From Shewanella polaris (GTDB lineage Bacteria; Pseudomonadota; Gammaproteobacteria; Enterobacterales; Shewanellaceae), in the NCBI RefSeq assembly GCF_006385555.1, contig NZ_CP041036.1, positions 2,976,001 to 3,040,000 on the forward strand: 64,000 nucleotides of DNA, given 5' to 3'. Made by a program: the position numbers and the translations under genes. Positions 9,194 through 18,288 of the stretch are shown piece by piece (positions within the stretch are counted from its first letter, which is position 1; every line of letters starts with the position of its first letter). The notes below the pieces were generated by a model. It made no database searches. It saw nothing but the letters and a program-made list of their open reading frames with translations, and had not been told where the DNA came from.

Positions 9194-10180
9194 TTAAGCT
9201 TTGTATTCAACCACTTTTTGATCGATAGAACCAAAGATGCTCACGCCATTATCATCAAACATTTCAATGCGAACAGTGTCGCCAAAGTGCATAAAAGGTG
9301 TTGATGCTTTGCCGTCGGCAATAATCTCAAGCATCCGCTTTTCCGCTAAACAGCTTGAACCTGCACTGCGATCGTAGTTAGAAATAGTACCTGAACCAAT
9401 GATTGCACCTGCGCCTAATGGACGTGTTTTAGCCACGTGCTCTACTAACTGGCTAAAGTTAAACGTCATGTCGACGCCAGCATTCGGGCGACCAAATAGT
9501 TCACTGTTTAAATGAGTCACTAACGGCAAATGTACTTTGCTGTCTTGCCATTTGTCACCTAACTCATCAGGGGTAATCGCAATTGGCGAAAATGCACTCG
9601 ATGGCTTGGATTGGAAAAAGCCAAAGCCTTTACCTAATTCACCTGGAATTAAGTTACGCAGTGATACGTCGTTAACTAGCATCAATAATTTAATGTGCTT
9701 AGTCGCATCCTCGCTGTTAACACCCATGGCAACATCATCAGTAACAATAGCGATTTCTGATTCGAAATCGATACCGTATTCTTCACTGGCCATTTGAATA
9801 TCCGCTTTAGGGGCGATAAAACAGTCAGAACCACCTTGATACACGAGTGGATCAGTCCAAAATGATGCTGGCATTTCAGCACCACGGGCCTTACGAACGA
9901 GTTCTACGTGATTGACATACGCACTGCCATCGGCCCATTGGTAAGCTCGTGGTAAAGGTGATAAACAACGTGCTTCATCAAAATCGACTGCATTGTCCAT
10001 TTGTCCGTCGTTTAATGCTTCATACAACTCATTAAGTTGTGGGTATAACAAATCCCAAGCATCTAATAGTTGCTGCATTGTATGGGCAATAGCAGGCACC
10101 GCGACTGTCTTGGTCAAATCTTTACTGACTAACATTAATTGGCCGTCGCGACGTCCGTTGTGATAACTTGCAAGTTTCAT
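9194..10180 (-). CDS. fahA: Fumarylacetoacetase family hydrolase
   Basis: Hydrolyses fumarylacetoacetate to fumarate and acetoacetate, the last step of tyrosine catabolism; 328 residues. The FAH fold is seen from the metal-binding acidic motif YGIDFESEIAIV, the FGFFQSKPSSAF segment, the GAGAIIGSGTISN loop and the C-terminal HFGDTVRIEMFD. The start MKLASYHNG follows AGGAGC; an ATG 14 codons earlier was rejected for lack of family similarity. A TyrR-box-like sequence is about 140 bases upstream. This short bacterial type differs from the longer mammalian enzyme, so the substrate rests on neighbours maiA and phhA. Confidence 0.9.
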   Translation of the reverse strand: MKLASYHNGRRDGQLMLVSKDLTKTVAVPAIAHTMQQLLDAWDLLYPQLNELYEALNDGQMDNAVDFDEARCLSPLPRAYQWADGSAYVNHVELVRKARGAEMPASFWTDPLVYQGGSDCFIAPKADIQMASEEYGIDFESEIAIVTDDVAMGVNSEDATKHIKLLMLVNDVSLRNLIPGELGKGFGFFQSKPSSAFSPIAITPDELGDKWQDSKVHLPLVTHLNSELFGRPNAGVDMTFNFSQLVEHVAKTRPLGAGAIIGSGTISNYDRSAGSSCLAEKRMLEIIADGKASTPFMHFGDTVRIEMFDDNGVSIFGSIDQKVVEYKA

Positions 10181-10315
10181 TATTGCTCCTAAATACGAGG
10201 TGAGTTGTAGTGGATAAACCACACTGCAGACTCATTTTGACCATACAAATAACTGATAATGGCTGAAAAACCTATAGCATGCACAAATCACATGTTATCG
10301 GAATAAACCATAGTT

Positions 10316-10333
10316 CGTAAAATATTCGTTACA
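10316..10333. promoter_or_regulatory. TyrR-box-like site upstream of fahA
   Basis: CGTAAA-N6-GTTACA matches the TyrR box TGTAAA-N6-TTTACA at 10 of 12 defined positions. It lies between tyrR and fahA, the expected place for control of fahA-maiA. Confidence 0.5.
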
Positions 10334-10382
10334 TTCATTTAACAGTTATTAAAATACTGAGCTACAGCGCTTAAGTGACTAA

Positions 10383-10405
10383 AATGCCAGCAATAAGCTG
10401 GCATT
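10383..10405 (-). terminator. Terminator after tyrR
   Basis: A perfect nine-base stem AATGCCAGC/GCTGGCATT with loop AATAA lies 12 bases after the tyrR stop. On the minus strand it continues into TTTT. Confidence 0.75.
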
Positions 10406-10416
10406 AAATCGTTACA

Positions 10417-11955
10417 TTACTTTTTCTTACTAATACTGTAGTCACGCAACTTATTGGCAATAGCGGTATGCGATACCCCAAGTTTTTTGGCTAATTGTCG
10501 CGTACTTGGGTATGCAGGGTATAACCGGCGTAATAAACTCGCTTCGTATTCTTTCATCGCTTCATCGAGGGTACCTTCGAATTCTTCATCGAAATAACCA
10601 AAGCCTTCGGCATATGACGGTAATTTAAGTTGTTCAACGGTCAATTCTGTTGAACCATCCCACATTGATACCGCTCTAAAAATAGCATTTTTCAACTGAC
10701 GCACATTACCCGGCCACGCATAAGTAAACAGGTAATCACGACAGCTTGCCGAAATACGTCTTAAAGGGCTCGATAACTGCTGACTGTAATGTTCTAAAAA
10801 CATCTCAGTTAACGGTAGCACATCAACACGTCGTTCACGCAATGAGGGTATGTGATAACTCAATACGTGAATACGATAATATAAATCTTCTCTAAACTCA
10901 CCTGTTTGGCAAAGTTCTGCTAAATGCTTTTGGGTTGAACAAATAATCCGTACATCGGCGCGAATTTCTTCATCACCACCTATGCGCCTAAAGGTGCCAT
11001 CTTGTAATAAACGCAGTAATTTAACTTGCGCGGCTTTAGACATCTCGGCGATTTCATCAAGAAACACCGTACCGCCTTTAGCTTCTTCAAAGAAACCTCG
11101 TTTAACAACAGTGCCATTACTGACAAAACCAAATAATTCTTCTTCGGCGACGCTATCTGGCAGTGCTGCACAGTTAATAGCAATAAACGGATGTTCGCGG
11201 CGCATACTGGCATCATGGCTTGCTCGGGCCATTAACTCTTTACCCGTACCGGTTTCACCTGTAATCAATAACGGGGCATCAAGTTGCGCCATACGCTTGG
11301 CTTGCTTGAGTATATCTTTCATTTTATCGCTAACGGCTAATACATTGTCAAAACCAGTAGTCTGATTTTGCAACGCATTAAACTGCTTACCCACTCTGGC
11401 AGGTGACTTTAGCGAGATAACAGCCCCACCTAATATTGTCTTATCATTATCATCAGGTAAGTAAATAGGCAACATTTCGGCTAAATACTCGTTCGAGTTA
11501 ATTTGCACACGAGTTGCTTGAGGTAATACAGGCGTTTCACTCATCCAACGGGCAAAATTAAATGCTTGCACCCAATGATTCAGTGACTCCCCTACTACTT
11601 CATGCTCGCCCATGCCGAGCGTCAATAATGCAGACTCATTCGCAATACGAACCCGTCCTTTCACATCGATTGAAAAAACTGAATCTGGTAAGGTTTTAAG
11701 CAATGTCTTTAACGCGTAGTGCTCTTGCTCTGAAGGCATAAAAGAGACCGTACGAACATCATGCACACTTTCGACTTTACGAATTTGTGGCATAAGTTCA
11801 CGCAAGGTTTCGAAACTGATTTCTGCAAATTGCAAAAATAGGAAACCTTTATTACTGGCATCAATAGCAATTAAGTTAATGCCATAATTCTCAAGCACGA
11901 CTAGGATGTCTTTCGCTAAACCAACACGATCGATACAACTGACTTCCAAACGCAT
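10417..11955 (-). CDS. tyrR: Aromatic amino acid regulator TyrR
   Basis: Transcription regulator of aromatic amino acid genes, 512 residues, usual for TyrR/PhhR. Order: ACT domain (MRLEVSCIDRVGLAKDIL, ~1-75), PAS domain (~80-190), AAA+ domain with Walker A GETGTGKE and Walker B TVFLDEIAEM, and a C-terminal Fis-type helix-turn-helix (STRQLAKKLGVSHTAIANKL). The GAFTGA loop that contacts sigma-54 is missing (FGFVSNGTVVKRGFF in its place), as known for TyrR, which works with sigma-70. It sits among the phenylalanine/tyrosine degradation genes it likely controls. Confidence 0.95.
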   Translation of the reverse strand: MRLEVSCIDRVGLAKDILVVLENYGINLIAIDASNKGFLFLQFAEISFETLRELMPQIRKVESVHDVRTVSFMPSEQEHYALKTLLKTLPDSVFSIDVKGRVRIANESALLTLGMGEHEVVGESLNHWVQAFNFARWMSETPVLPQATRVQINSNEYLAEMLPIYLPDDNDKTILGGAVISLKSPARVGKQFNALQNQTTGFDNVLAVSDKMKDILKQAKRMAQLDAPLLITGETGTGKELMARASHDASMRREHPFIAINCAALPDSVAEEELFGFVSNGTVVKRGFFEEAKGGTVFLDEIAEMSKAAQVKLLRLLQDGTFRRIGGDEEIRADVRIICSTQKHLAELCQTGEFREDLYYRIHVLSYHIPSLRERRVDVLPLTEMFLEHYSQQLSSPLRRISASCRDYLFTYAWPGNVRQLKNAIFRAVSMWDGSTELTVEQLKLPSYAEGFGYFDEEFEGTLDEAMKEYEASLLRRLYPAYPSTRQLAKKLGVSHTAIANKLRDYSISKKK

Positions 11956-12067
11956 AATGCAACGATTCCCTATATATTAAAGTTTGTTTTGGAAATTTGG
12001 CACAACGTTAGAGGGATATTGCCTCGGTGGCAAGTGAAGTTTACAGCAGAGTTGTAACAGAGCAATT

Positions 12068-12103
12068 ATTTCAGTACATTACGTTTACGTAATGTACTGA
12101 AAT
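12068..12103. terminator. Strong hairpin after phhB
   Basis: A perfect 16-base stem (ATTTCAGTACATTACG and its complement) with a four-base loop lies 15 bases after the phhB stop and about 110 bases before tyrR. There is no clear T-run, so it may stabilise the phhAB message or terminate weakly rather than being a classical intrinsic terminator. Confidence 0.55.
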
Positions 12104-12118
12104 AGATGGTGATAACGA

Positions 12119-12457
12119 CTAATCAAGCAACTGGTCGGTCTTGGCTGCCATGATGAAATCGTTCTTGTGTAACCCCTTAATCGAGTGTGACCACCAAGTC
12201 ACGGTAACTTTGCCCCACTCAGTTAAGATACCAGGGTGATGAAACTCGGCTTCAGCTAAATCGGCCAACTTATTAGTAAAGGCCATCGCTAACTTAAAAT
12301 TTTTAAATTTATATACCCGCTCTAACTGCATAATGCCGTCACGAACTTCAACGCCCCAATCTGGGATCATACCGATAAGTTCTGCCAACTCTGCATCGGT
12401 TACTTTTGGTGCATCTGCTTGGCATGCTTCACACTTCATCTCGGTTAATGCATTCAT
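12119..12457 (-). CDS. phhB: Pterin-4a-carbinolamine dehydratase
   Basis: Regenerates the tetrahydropterin cofactor of phenylalanine hydroxylase. It has 112 residues, typical. The active-site pattern is clear: EFHHPG followed by [25 protein letters not shown] spacing of tryptophan, histidine and acidic residues. It is 74 bases downstream of phhA, certainly in one operon, and a strong hairpin follows. Confidence 0.95.
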   Translation of the reverse strand: MNALTEMKCEACQADAPKVTDAELAELIGMIPDWGVEVRDGIMQLERVYKFKNFKLAMAFTNKLADLAEAEFHHPGILTEWGKVTVTWWSHSIKGLHKNDFIMAAKTDQLLD

Positions 12458-12531
12458 TTGTACTCCTTGGCTTAATTAAATAGTGTCTAACTTGCAGGTT
12501 ATTGAGCCACAAGCTCTACTACAACAAATCG

Positions 12532-13329
12532 TTAACTGGCTTTAACTTTTGGAGCGAATTTAGGCTCAAACATGCCTAATTGGCGTGCTTCTGTCACCAT
12601 ACTCATAATGTCCATACGAGCAATCTCATCCAGATAATCAATATTATCAATCACATAATAAATAGGCTGCATAATATCAATTCGATATGGCGTACGCAGT
12701 ACATCAAGTAAATCAAACGGTTTGCGTTCAGGGCTATTACTTAATGCATACATGGTTTCACCCGGTGAACTTAAAATGCCGCCGCCGTAGATTTGCAGTG
12801 ATTCATTTTTTGCTTGGACTAGGCCGAACTCAATAGTGAACCAATATAATCGCGCCAAAAACACTCGCTCTTCTTTCGTTGCGGCTAGCCCTAACTGACC
12901 ATACATATGCGAAAAATGCGCGAAAGAAGGATTGGTTAACAATGGACAATGGCCAAATATTTCATGAAAAATATCAGGTTCTTGCAGGTAATCAAACTCT
13001 TCTTTGCCACGAATAAACGTTGCCACAGGAAACTCTTTATTGGCCAGTAACTCAAAGAAACGTCCAAATGAAATCAATGCAGGCACTGCTGCGGTTTTCC
13101 AACCCGTTGCATCAAGCAACACTTTATCGATTTCAGGCAATTGCGGAATGCGATCAATCGACATACCTAATGCATCTAGCCCTTTTAGATATGCTTGACA
13201 TGCACGACCAGGCATATTGGTTACTTGGCGTTGATACAATTGTTGCCATAATTGATTCTCATGCTCTGAGTAATCAATGTAACCTTGGGCATCAGGTTGA
13301 TGTGCTATATATTTTGTTGTTGCACTCAT
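12532..13329 (-). CDS. phhA: Phenylalanine-4-hydroxylase
   Basis: Non-haem iron monooxygenase converting phenylalanine to tyrosine with tetrahydropterin and oxygen; 265 residues, the short bacterial form without a regulatory domain. The iron ligands are two histidines in FHEIFGHCP (about H122 and H127) and a glutamate in WFTIEFGL (about E166). The ATG before SATTKYIAHQP is chosen over a GTG three codons upstream because that GTG belongs to the ribosome site AAGTGGAA. First gene of the phhAB operon. Confidence 0.95.
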   Translation of the reverse strand: MSATTKYIAHQPDAQGYIDYSEHENQLWQQLYQRQVTNMPGRACQAYLKGLDALGMSIDRIPQLPEIDKVLLDATGWKTAAVPALISFGRFFELLANKEFPVATFIRGKEEFDYLQEPDIFHEIFGHCPLLTNPSFAHFSHMYGQLGLAATKEERVFLARLYWFTIEFGLVQAKNESLQIYGGGILSSPGETMYALSNSPERKPFDLLDVLRTPYRIDIMQPIYYVIDNIDYLDEIARMDIMSMVTEARQLGMFEPKFAPKVKAS

Positions 13330-13431
13330 AGGTTCCACTTTACGTCAACTTGACTCCCTACATAGTGTGCTAAGGTTGACGTTTTGTTAACTGTTTCACA
13401 GTTTTTTGTCTAACTGTTATCTAGCTCAAAA

Positions 13432-13449
13432 CGTAAACAAATAAATACA
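13432..13449. promoter_or_regulatory. Weak TyrR-box-like site upstream of phhA
   Basis: CGTAAA-N6-AATACA matches TGTAAA-N6-TTTACA at 9 of 12 defined positions, about 105 bases before phhA in the divergent gap with galE. Given the A+T content this could be chance. Confidence 0.25.
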
Positions 13450-13622
13450 ACTAACACATTAATGGCGATAATATCGACACGTTTACTCACCTTATTATCC
13501 CATTCCCGAAAAACGTTGAGCGTTTATTTGGATGCTGCATCAATAATTTAACTGACGATTGGCCAGTGATAATTTACAATATAAACAAAACTTGGTTCAT
13601 TAATTCACAGGACGATTAAACT

Positions 13623-14648
13623 ATGACAATTTTGGTAACCGGTGGCGCTGGCTATATTGGTACACATACCGTAGTAGAGCTATTAAAGGCCGGACAGGAA
13701 GTCGTCATCGTAGACAATCTATCAAACTCAAGTGTCGAAGCATTGGCGCGAGTGCGAACTATTACAGGAAAAGATGTCACTTTTTATCAAGGCGACATTT
13801 TAAATAAATCATTATTACAAAAAGTCTTTACTGACCATCGCATCGAATCAGTGATTCATTTTGCAGGATTAAAAGCGGTAGGAGAATCAGTCGCTAAGCC
13901 TTTAAAATATTACGAAAATAACGTCACAGGCACCATTATTTTATGCCAAGTAATGGCCGAAAATAATGTTAAAAACTTAGTGTTCAGCTCATCGGCAACC
14001 GTATATGGCGACCCAGCCAGCTTACCGATTAAAGAAGACTTTCCAACGGGTGCCACCAACCCATATGGTCAGTCAAAATTAATGGTGGAGTATATTTTAG
14101 CTGACCTACATAACTCAGATAACAGCTGGAACATTGCCCGCTTACGTTATTTCAACCCTGTTGGCGCCCACGAAAGTGGCTTAATTGGCGAAGACCCTAA
14201 CGATATTCCAAATAACTTAATGCCGTTTATTGCTCAAGTTGCCGTTGGTAAGCGTGAAAAGTTAAGTGTCTTTGGTAATGACTACAATACCCCTGATGGT
14301 ACTGGCGTGCGTGATTATATCCACGTTGTTGATTTAGCTGTCGGCCACTTACAAGCGCTTAAAAAGTTGCAAACCAAACCAGGTTTGGTGACTTATAATC
14401 TCGGCACCGGCATAGGCTACAGCGTGTTAGACATGGTCAAGGCATTTGAGAAAGCTTGCGGAAAAACCATTGCTTATCAAATTAGTCCTCGTCGTCCTGG
14501 CGATATTGCTGCCTGTTATGCCGACCCAAGCTTTGCCGCTACAGAATTGGATTGGCGTGCAACTCATACAGTTGAAGACATGGCCAACAGTAGTTGGAAA
14601 TGGCAATCAAATAATCCTGATGGTTACAATACCAACTCCGTTAATTAG
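13623..14648 (+). CDS. galE: UDP-glucose 4-epimerase
   Basis: Interconverts UDP-glucose and UDP-galactose for the Leloir pathway and surface polysaccharides. It has 341 residues. The NAD-binding motif GGAGYIGTH is at the N-terminus, the catalytic serine region is [10 protein letters not shown] and the Tyr-Lys pair is in [11 protein letters not shown]. The C-terminal [13 protein letters not shown] segment is typical of GalE. AGGA is ten bases before the ATG. No other galactose genes are adjacent; it is divergent from phhA. Confidence 0.95.
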   Translation: MTILVTGGAGYIGTHTVVELLKAGQEVVIVDNLSNSSVEALARVRTITGKDVTFYQGDILNKSLLQKVFTDHRIESVIHFAGLKAVGESVAKPLKYYENNVTGTIILCQVMAENNVKNLVFSSSATVYGDPASLPIKEDFPTGATNPYGQSKLMVEYILADLHNSDNSWNIARLRYFNPVGAHESGLIGEDPNDIPNNLMPFIAQVAVGKREKLSVFGNDYNTPDGTGVRDYIHVVDLAVGHLQALKKLQTKPGLVTYNLGTGIGYSVLDMVKAFEKACGKTIAYQISPRRPGDIAACYADPSFAATELDWRATHTVEDMANSSWKWQSNNPDGYNTNSVN

Positions 14649-14651
14649 GTG

Positions 14652-15015
14652 AGCAATCAGAGTCACTCAGGTTTTTCAGTTTGAGGCGCATTGTTAAAAG
14701 AATGGTTATTCCCTTATGAAGCAATGCAACAAAATAATGGAAAGCCTGAGTGGCTCCCGCAGGGCGAGTTTATGCACCTACTATGCTACTTAATAGAATT
14801 TTGACGTACGATGGCATGGATGCTGGAGGTAGAGCAACGCAGGAGCAGTTGCCGAGAGCACTATCCTATTACTTGCCTAGAAAGTGCAGAACTCTCGCTG
14901 AATGACCAGATAATTATTGGAATTGGTATGAATTGCCAAGCGCTTAACAATTTGGTGCTGCAGTTAATGCTAATATTGACTGCAGCAAATGTGTTTAAGT
15001 CCAATTGGAACCCAA
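14652..15015 (+). pseudogene. Decayed or unassigned stretch between galE and napF
   Basis: No intact gene. One frame gives a protein-like run ending before a stop at about 14808 (LLKEWLFPYEAMQQ, then PEWLPQGEFMHLLCYL). A second frame then reads DAGGRATQEQLPRALSYYL and, across two stops, NYWNWYELPSA and FGAAVNANIDCSKCV. This looks like a gene broken by a frameshift and stops, but I do not recognise the family. A 73-codon ORF in another frame (14811-15032) has an unconvincing composition. Confidence 0.3.
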
Positions 15016-15501
15016 ATGACCCAAGGTATTAATCAAAGTCGTCGTAATCTTTTTAGTCGCAGAAAGTCCAATGTGACTCGCCCGCCTTGGAGCAAAACAG
15101 ACCAAGAATTTACGGACAACTGCACCCGCTGTGATAAGTGCATAAGCGTCTGTGAAACCCAAATCATTAAACGTGGTGAAGGTGGCTTTCCTGAAATTGA
15201 TTTTACTAAAAATGAATGCACCTTTTGTAAGCAATGCGTTGAGGTGTGTCCTGAACCTGTATTTGATGACACGGCGGTATTGCCGTGGACAATTGTCGCC
15301 AGTATTAAAGATAGCTGTTTAACCGCTAAAGGAGTCTGGTGTCAAAGCTGTAAAGACGCCTGCGATCCCCGCGCAATTAGCTTTATCATGGCGGTAGGCC
15401 AAGTTCCCAAACCCGTGATAGATATTGATGCCTGTACTGGCTGTGGTGCATGTGTGTCACCTTGCCCTACTGATGCAATACTTATCGGTCATCCAAGCTA
15501 A
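15016..15501 (+). CDS. napF: NapF-type ferredoxin
   Basis: A 161-residue iron-sulfur protein of the NapF family, thought to help assemble the periplasmic nitrate reductase NapA in the cytoplasm. Cysteine clusters: CTRCDKCISVC, CTFCKQCVEVCP, CQSCKDACDP and CTGCGACVSPCP, enough for three to four 4Fe-4S centres. The N-terminus SRRNLFSRRK then RPPWS is diagnostic. The ATG before TQGINQSRR is preferred over one nine codons upstream. It stands apart from any other nap gene here, so its partner enzyme must be elsewhere. Confidence 0.85.
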   Translation: MTQGINQSRRNLFSRRKSNVTRPPWSKTDQEFTDNCTRCDKCISVCETQIIKRGEGGFPEIDFTKNECTFCKQCVEVCPEPVFDDTAVLPWTIVASIKDSCLTAKGVWCQSCKDACDPRAISFIMAVGQVPKPVIDIDACTGCGACVSPCPTDAILIGHPS

Positions 15502-15612
15502 GTTTATCGACAAAAAAGTCAAGGTTGTCACAAATACTGTTAGCTGTTTTGATGTTGTTTCTCAATTGATAACGCTATATTACCCACACAATATAACCAT
15601 AAGAGCACTAAG

Positions 15613-15960
15613 ATGTTTGGTCAAAAAAAACCTGCTAATTCACTCAGTTTCATCGCTCAAGAATGTCATTTAACCGGCAAACTTATTTTTAGCGGTGACG
15701 TGCTCATTGCTGGCTATATCAACGGTGATATAAAAGCCCAAGGCAATGTAACGATTGAGCCTAACGGAACCGTTGATGGTGATATTTTATGTCGCGAGTT
15801 GATGATTTCAGGACAATTGACGGGAGAAGCTCGTTGTAAAAAAGTCACCCTGCATGATCAAGGCGTTTTTGAAGGTGATGCATATTGTGAAAATATTGAG
15901 ATTTTAGACGGAGGTCAATTTTTAGGTTACCGTCACCGAGATACACCTACCAGCGCTTAA
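15613..15960 (+). CDS. Bactofilin family cytoskeletal protein
   Basis: A 115-residue polymer-forming protein of the bactofilin family (DUF583). The start MFGQKKPANSLSFIAQECHLTGKL leads into a short right-handed beta-helix shown by repeated hydrophobic/glycine units (GDVLIAGYINGDIKAQGNV, then GTVDGDILCRELMISGQL). It probably assembles at the inner membrane and helps cell shape or placement of other proteins. Its stop codon overlaps the original stop of the convergent, disrupted GFA gene. Confidence 0.88.
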   Translation: MFGQKKPANSLSFIAQECHLTGKLIFSGDVLIAGYINGDIKAQGNVTIEPNGTVDGDILCRELMISGQLTGEARCKKVTLHDQGVFEGDAYCENIEILDGGQFLGYRHRDTPTSA

Positions 15961-16571
15961 TCCACCGTTCTCGCGGCCTTATAACGTCGACAACTATCGT
16001 CAATTTTTAACCAACTCACTTGTTCATCAGTGTAGATAACCTGAACTCGGGATAACAAACGCCTTTCAAACAGCCCTTTGCTTTGCTAGCTGCGTTGAAT
16101 TAACTTGCAATAGACCCGCTATTGACGCGTCAATTCGCCTTGTTAGTAAAACAAATGGCAAGTTTGATAGTGGTTAATTTTTAAGTTCATGATCTTTATC
16201 ATCAGATTATCATCTCTTATCCCGAGTTCAGGTTAAATATGATAAGTCGGTTGCACTCGGTCTGGTTGATCTAAAGATGCGATCGATAATGTAGTGTATT
16301 GCGGGTAACTCAGATGTCGGAAAGTCAATGAGCAGCCGCATTGTTGACAAAAGCCACGACGTATATCGTTTGAAGAAGCAAACTCAGTCACTTGTCCTTG
16401 TAACCACTGCACTTGTTCACGATGAAAATCCATCCAGCTCACCAACACCGCACCAGAACTTTTACGGCATTGACTGCAATGGCAATGATCGGCATCAAAT
16501 GGTGTACCACTAACTTGATAACGGATTGCACCACATAAACAACCACCTTGTAATAACTCAACTTGTGACAT
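15957..16571 (-). pseudogene. GFA (glutathione-dependent formaldehyde-activating) family gene split by a small inserted element
   Basis: The 5' part (16571-16233) encodes 112 residues with the GFA zinc-binding cysteines: CLCG, HCHCSQCRKSSG and FCQQCGCSL. It stops early at PTYHI, where the element's end supplies the TAA. Beyond the element the same strand continues in frame as IYTDEQVSWLKIDDS and runs to a stop at 15957-15959 that overlaps the bactofilin stop. This is the usual end of GFA proteins, so the original gene was about 138 residues. The 112-residue form keeps all the cysteines and might still fold. GFA proteins bind zinc and often glutathione; the substrate here is unknown. Confidence 0.85.
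16038..16234. mobile_element. Miniature inverted-repeat element (MITE-like), about 197 bases
   Basis: The ends are a perfect 18-base inverted repeat: AACCTGAACTCGGGATAA at 16038-16055 and its complement at 16217-16234. The interior has no open frame. The break in the GFA gene fits insertion with a 2-base (AT/TA) target duplication. A degenerate relative lies near 47262-47480 and a single end-like sequence near 56281. It would need a transposase supplied from elsewhere; none is in the window. Confidence 0.8.
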
Positions 16572-16609
16572 TTAAGCTCCTAGATGATCTACTTTTATTT
16601 ATAAATATA

Positions 16610-17287
16610 TTACTTATCAATTCCTTGAAGTTTCTGCTGCCATTGACGCAACAACACCACAAACTCTTTTGGTTCTCTGTCTAAGCTGTCGATGGATAAA
16701 TATAAATGATACCCCAACTGCTCATGTAACGTTTGGCAACGATGACCAAACATGGCCAATACGCCACGATAGCGATCGCCATTTACCAGCAGCGGCGTGT
16801 ATTCCACGCCTAAATAACCTTCTAAACTTTGTAAATCTTCATCTTGGGTGGCGGCCGTCATTAATAATGGACGTTGTTCGGTTAATAATCCGGTGGCCAG
16901 ACGTGGCGAAATACAATCTAAAATAGGATTAATCTGTTTAAGTTTGACACCAATATAGGGCAGTTCAATCAGCTCCATATTTTGATTTACCCGTACGCTA
17001 TCAACGCGCTGAATATTATGCCATTCAATAAAAACTTGTCCGCGACGATGAAAAAATTCTACACCTTCTGTGGTTAACTTAAAGCTCACGGCTGGCTGAT
17101 ACAGTTTAGCAAACCCTAAAATAAGTCCTACCGATCCAAGGGCAAAGCACAACATACCAAGTACAAAAAAACCTTTAAACCCGATAAAAATAATCAAGCT
17201 AGCGATTAAACTGACTGCACCAACAATGGAGAGTGTTATGCCATTGCGCTTAGAATAAGGGCTGATTAGCATTTGCTCATCACTCAC
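16610..17287 (-). CDS. DUF2982-like membrane protein
   Basis: A 225-residue protein with two adjacent transmembrane helices near the N-terminus (about residues 18-35 and 40-62) and a cytoplasmic remainder beginning with a PH-like beta-rich segment (GVEFFHRRGQVFIEWHNIQRVDS). It resembles the DUF2982 family of Shewanella and Vibrio; no function is known. A short gap separates it from elyC upstream and the GFA gene downstream on the same strand, so the three may have been one unit. Confidence 0.6.
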   Translation of the reverse strand: MSDEQMLISPYSKRNGITLSIVGAVSLIASLIIFIGFKGFFVLGMLCFALGSVGLILGFAKLYQPAVSFKLTTEGVEFFHRRGQVFIEWHNIQRVDSVRVNQNMELIELPYIGVKLKQINPILDCISPRLATGLLTEQRPLLMTAATQDEDLQSLEGYLGVEYTPLLVNGDRYRGVLAMFGHRCQTLHEQLGYHLYLSIDSLDREPKEFVVLLRQWQQKLQGIDK

Positions 17288-17326
17288 GAAAATATCCTTC
17301 TCATTGATAATTTATTCCACATACGA

Positions 17327-18115
17327 TTACTCAAGATTATTCATTAGGCCGACAGTGTTACCTGTTGGTAGACCTTTTATTTGTAGCCATAATATCCCCA
17401 CATATTCATGGATAGCTCGTTGCGACGTAAGTAACTGATCCGCATTTAAACGCCACCAATAACCACGGCTAGCAATAAAATCGCTTGGCGCTGCTTGAGG
17501 TTGCATTCCCAATGAGGTAAAAATTCGCATTGAACGTGGCATATGAGTCGCCGAAGTGACTAACCTAAACGGTTTATAGCCAATCATGCTTTTAAGTGCA
17601 TAAGCTTCTTCAATGGTGTCTTTAGGTTGATTAAAGACCAATATACTGGTTTTCGGGATCCCTAATTCTTGTGCGGCTTGGGCCATCATAGTCGCATGGG
17701 CTGTAGGTCGGTTGCCACCGCTCCAGCCACTGACAACTAAGGTACAGTGCTGACCAAGACCATACTGCCGTATTCCCTCACTTAAACGAGCCAGTGCCGT
17801 GGATGATAATTGCTGTACTGCTGTATGGCCAGATTGCTCAAGATTACCCGACCCCAATACCATCACAACACAACTGCCCGTTATAGGTTGATGGTTAACT
17901 TGATACTGCGACTCTAACGAATCGGCTAAAAAATAACTCACTTGGGATTGGCTGGTTAGTACTAGCACCAATATAGCGATAACCAATGCAACTCGGCCTA
18001 ATCGCAGCAAAGTGGCCCGCTGGGTTCGCCATAAAATGGCTGCAATAATTAATAACAATATGCTAAAGGGAATGGGCATCACTAATTGGGATAACACTTT
18101 CTTAAGCCAAAACAT
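17327..18115 (-). CDS. elyC: Envelope biogenesis factor ElyC (YcbC, DUF218)
   Basis: Inner-membrane protein of 262 residues, close to E. coli ElyC in length and order. Two N-terminal transmembrane helices (~13-32 and ~38-58) precede a DUF218 domain with VVMVLGSGN, LARLSEGIRQY, LVVSGWSGGN and the signature LVTSATHMPRSMRIF. ElyC is linked to peptidoglycan synthesis and the shared undecaprenyl lipid carrier at low temperature. It is probably the first gene of a unit continuing into DUF2982. Confidence 0.85.
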   Translation of the reverse strand: MFWLKKVLSQLVMPIPFSILLLIIAAILWRTQRATLLRLGRVALVIAILVLVLTSQSQVSYFLADSLESQYQVNHQPITGSCVVMVLGSGNLEQSGHTAVQQLSSTALARLSEGIRQYGLGQHCTLVVSGWSGGNRPTAHATMMAQAAQELGIPKTSILVFNQPKDTIEEAYALKSMIGYKPFRLVTSATHMPRSMRIFTSLGMQPQAAPSDFIASRGYWWRLNADQLLTSQRAIHEYVGILWLQIKGLPTGNTVGLMNNLE

Positions 18116-18139
18116 CCGTATATCACTTAATCAATAAAA

Positions 18140-18190
18140 ACTGTCGCTAGTTTATCGTTATCAGCTCCGAATACAAACCCTAGCGACAGT
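18140..18190. repeat. Inverted repeat upstream of elyC
   Basis: Perfect 11-base arms ACTGTCGCTAG and CTAGCGACAGT are 29 bases apart, between the mak terminator and elyC. It could be an operator or a leader structure; no regulator can be named. Confidence 0.45.
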
Positions 18191-18204
18191 TATTCCTATA
18201 ACAA

Positions 18205-18229
18205 AAACGGCACTGTTTAAGTGCCGTTT
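18205..18229 (-). terminator. Terminator after mak
   Basis: A nine-base stem AAACGGCAC/GTGCCGTTT with a seven-base loop is followed by TTTTT on the minus strand. Confidence 0.8.
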
Positions 18230-18288
18230 GGTGAGTTATCCCTTAACGATTTGAATTGGGATTGACTATCATCGATATAATATTGAGA

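Noticed and set aside
14811..15032. A 73-codon ORF upstream of napF
   Set aside because: Its composition is poor, it overlaps napF, and other frames in the same stretch look more protein-like. It is covered by the decayed-region entry.
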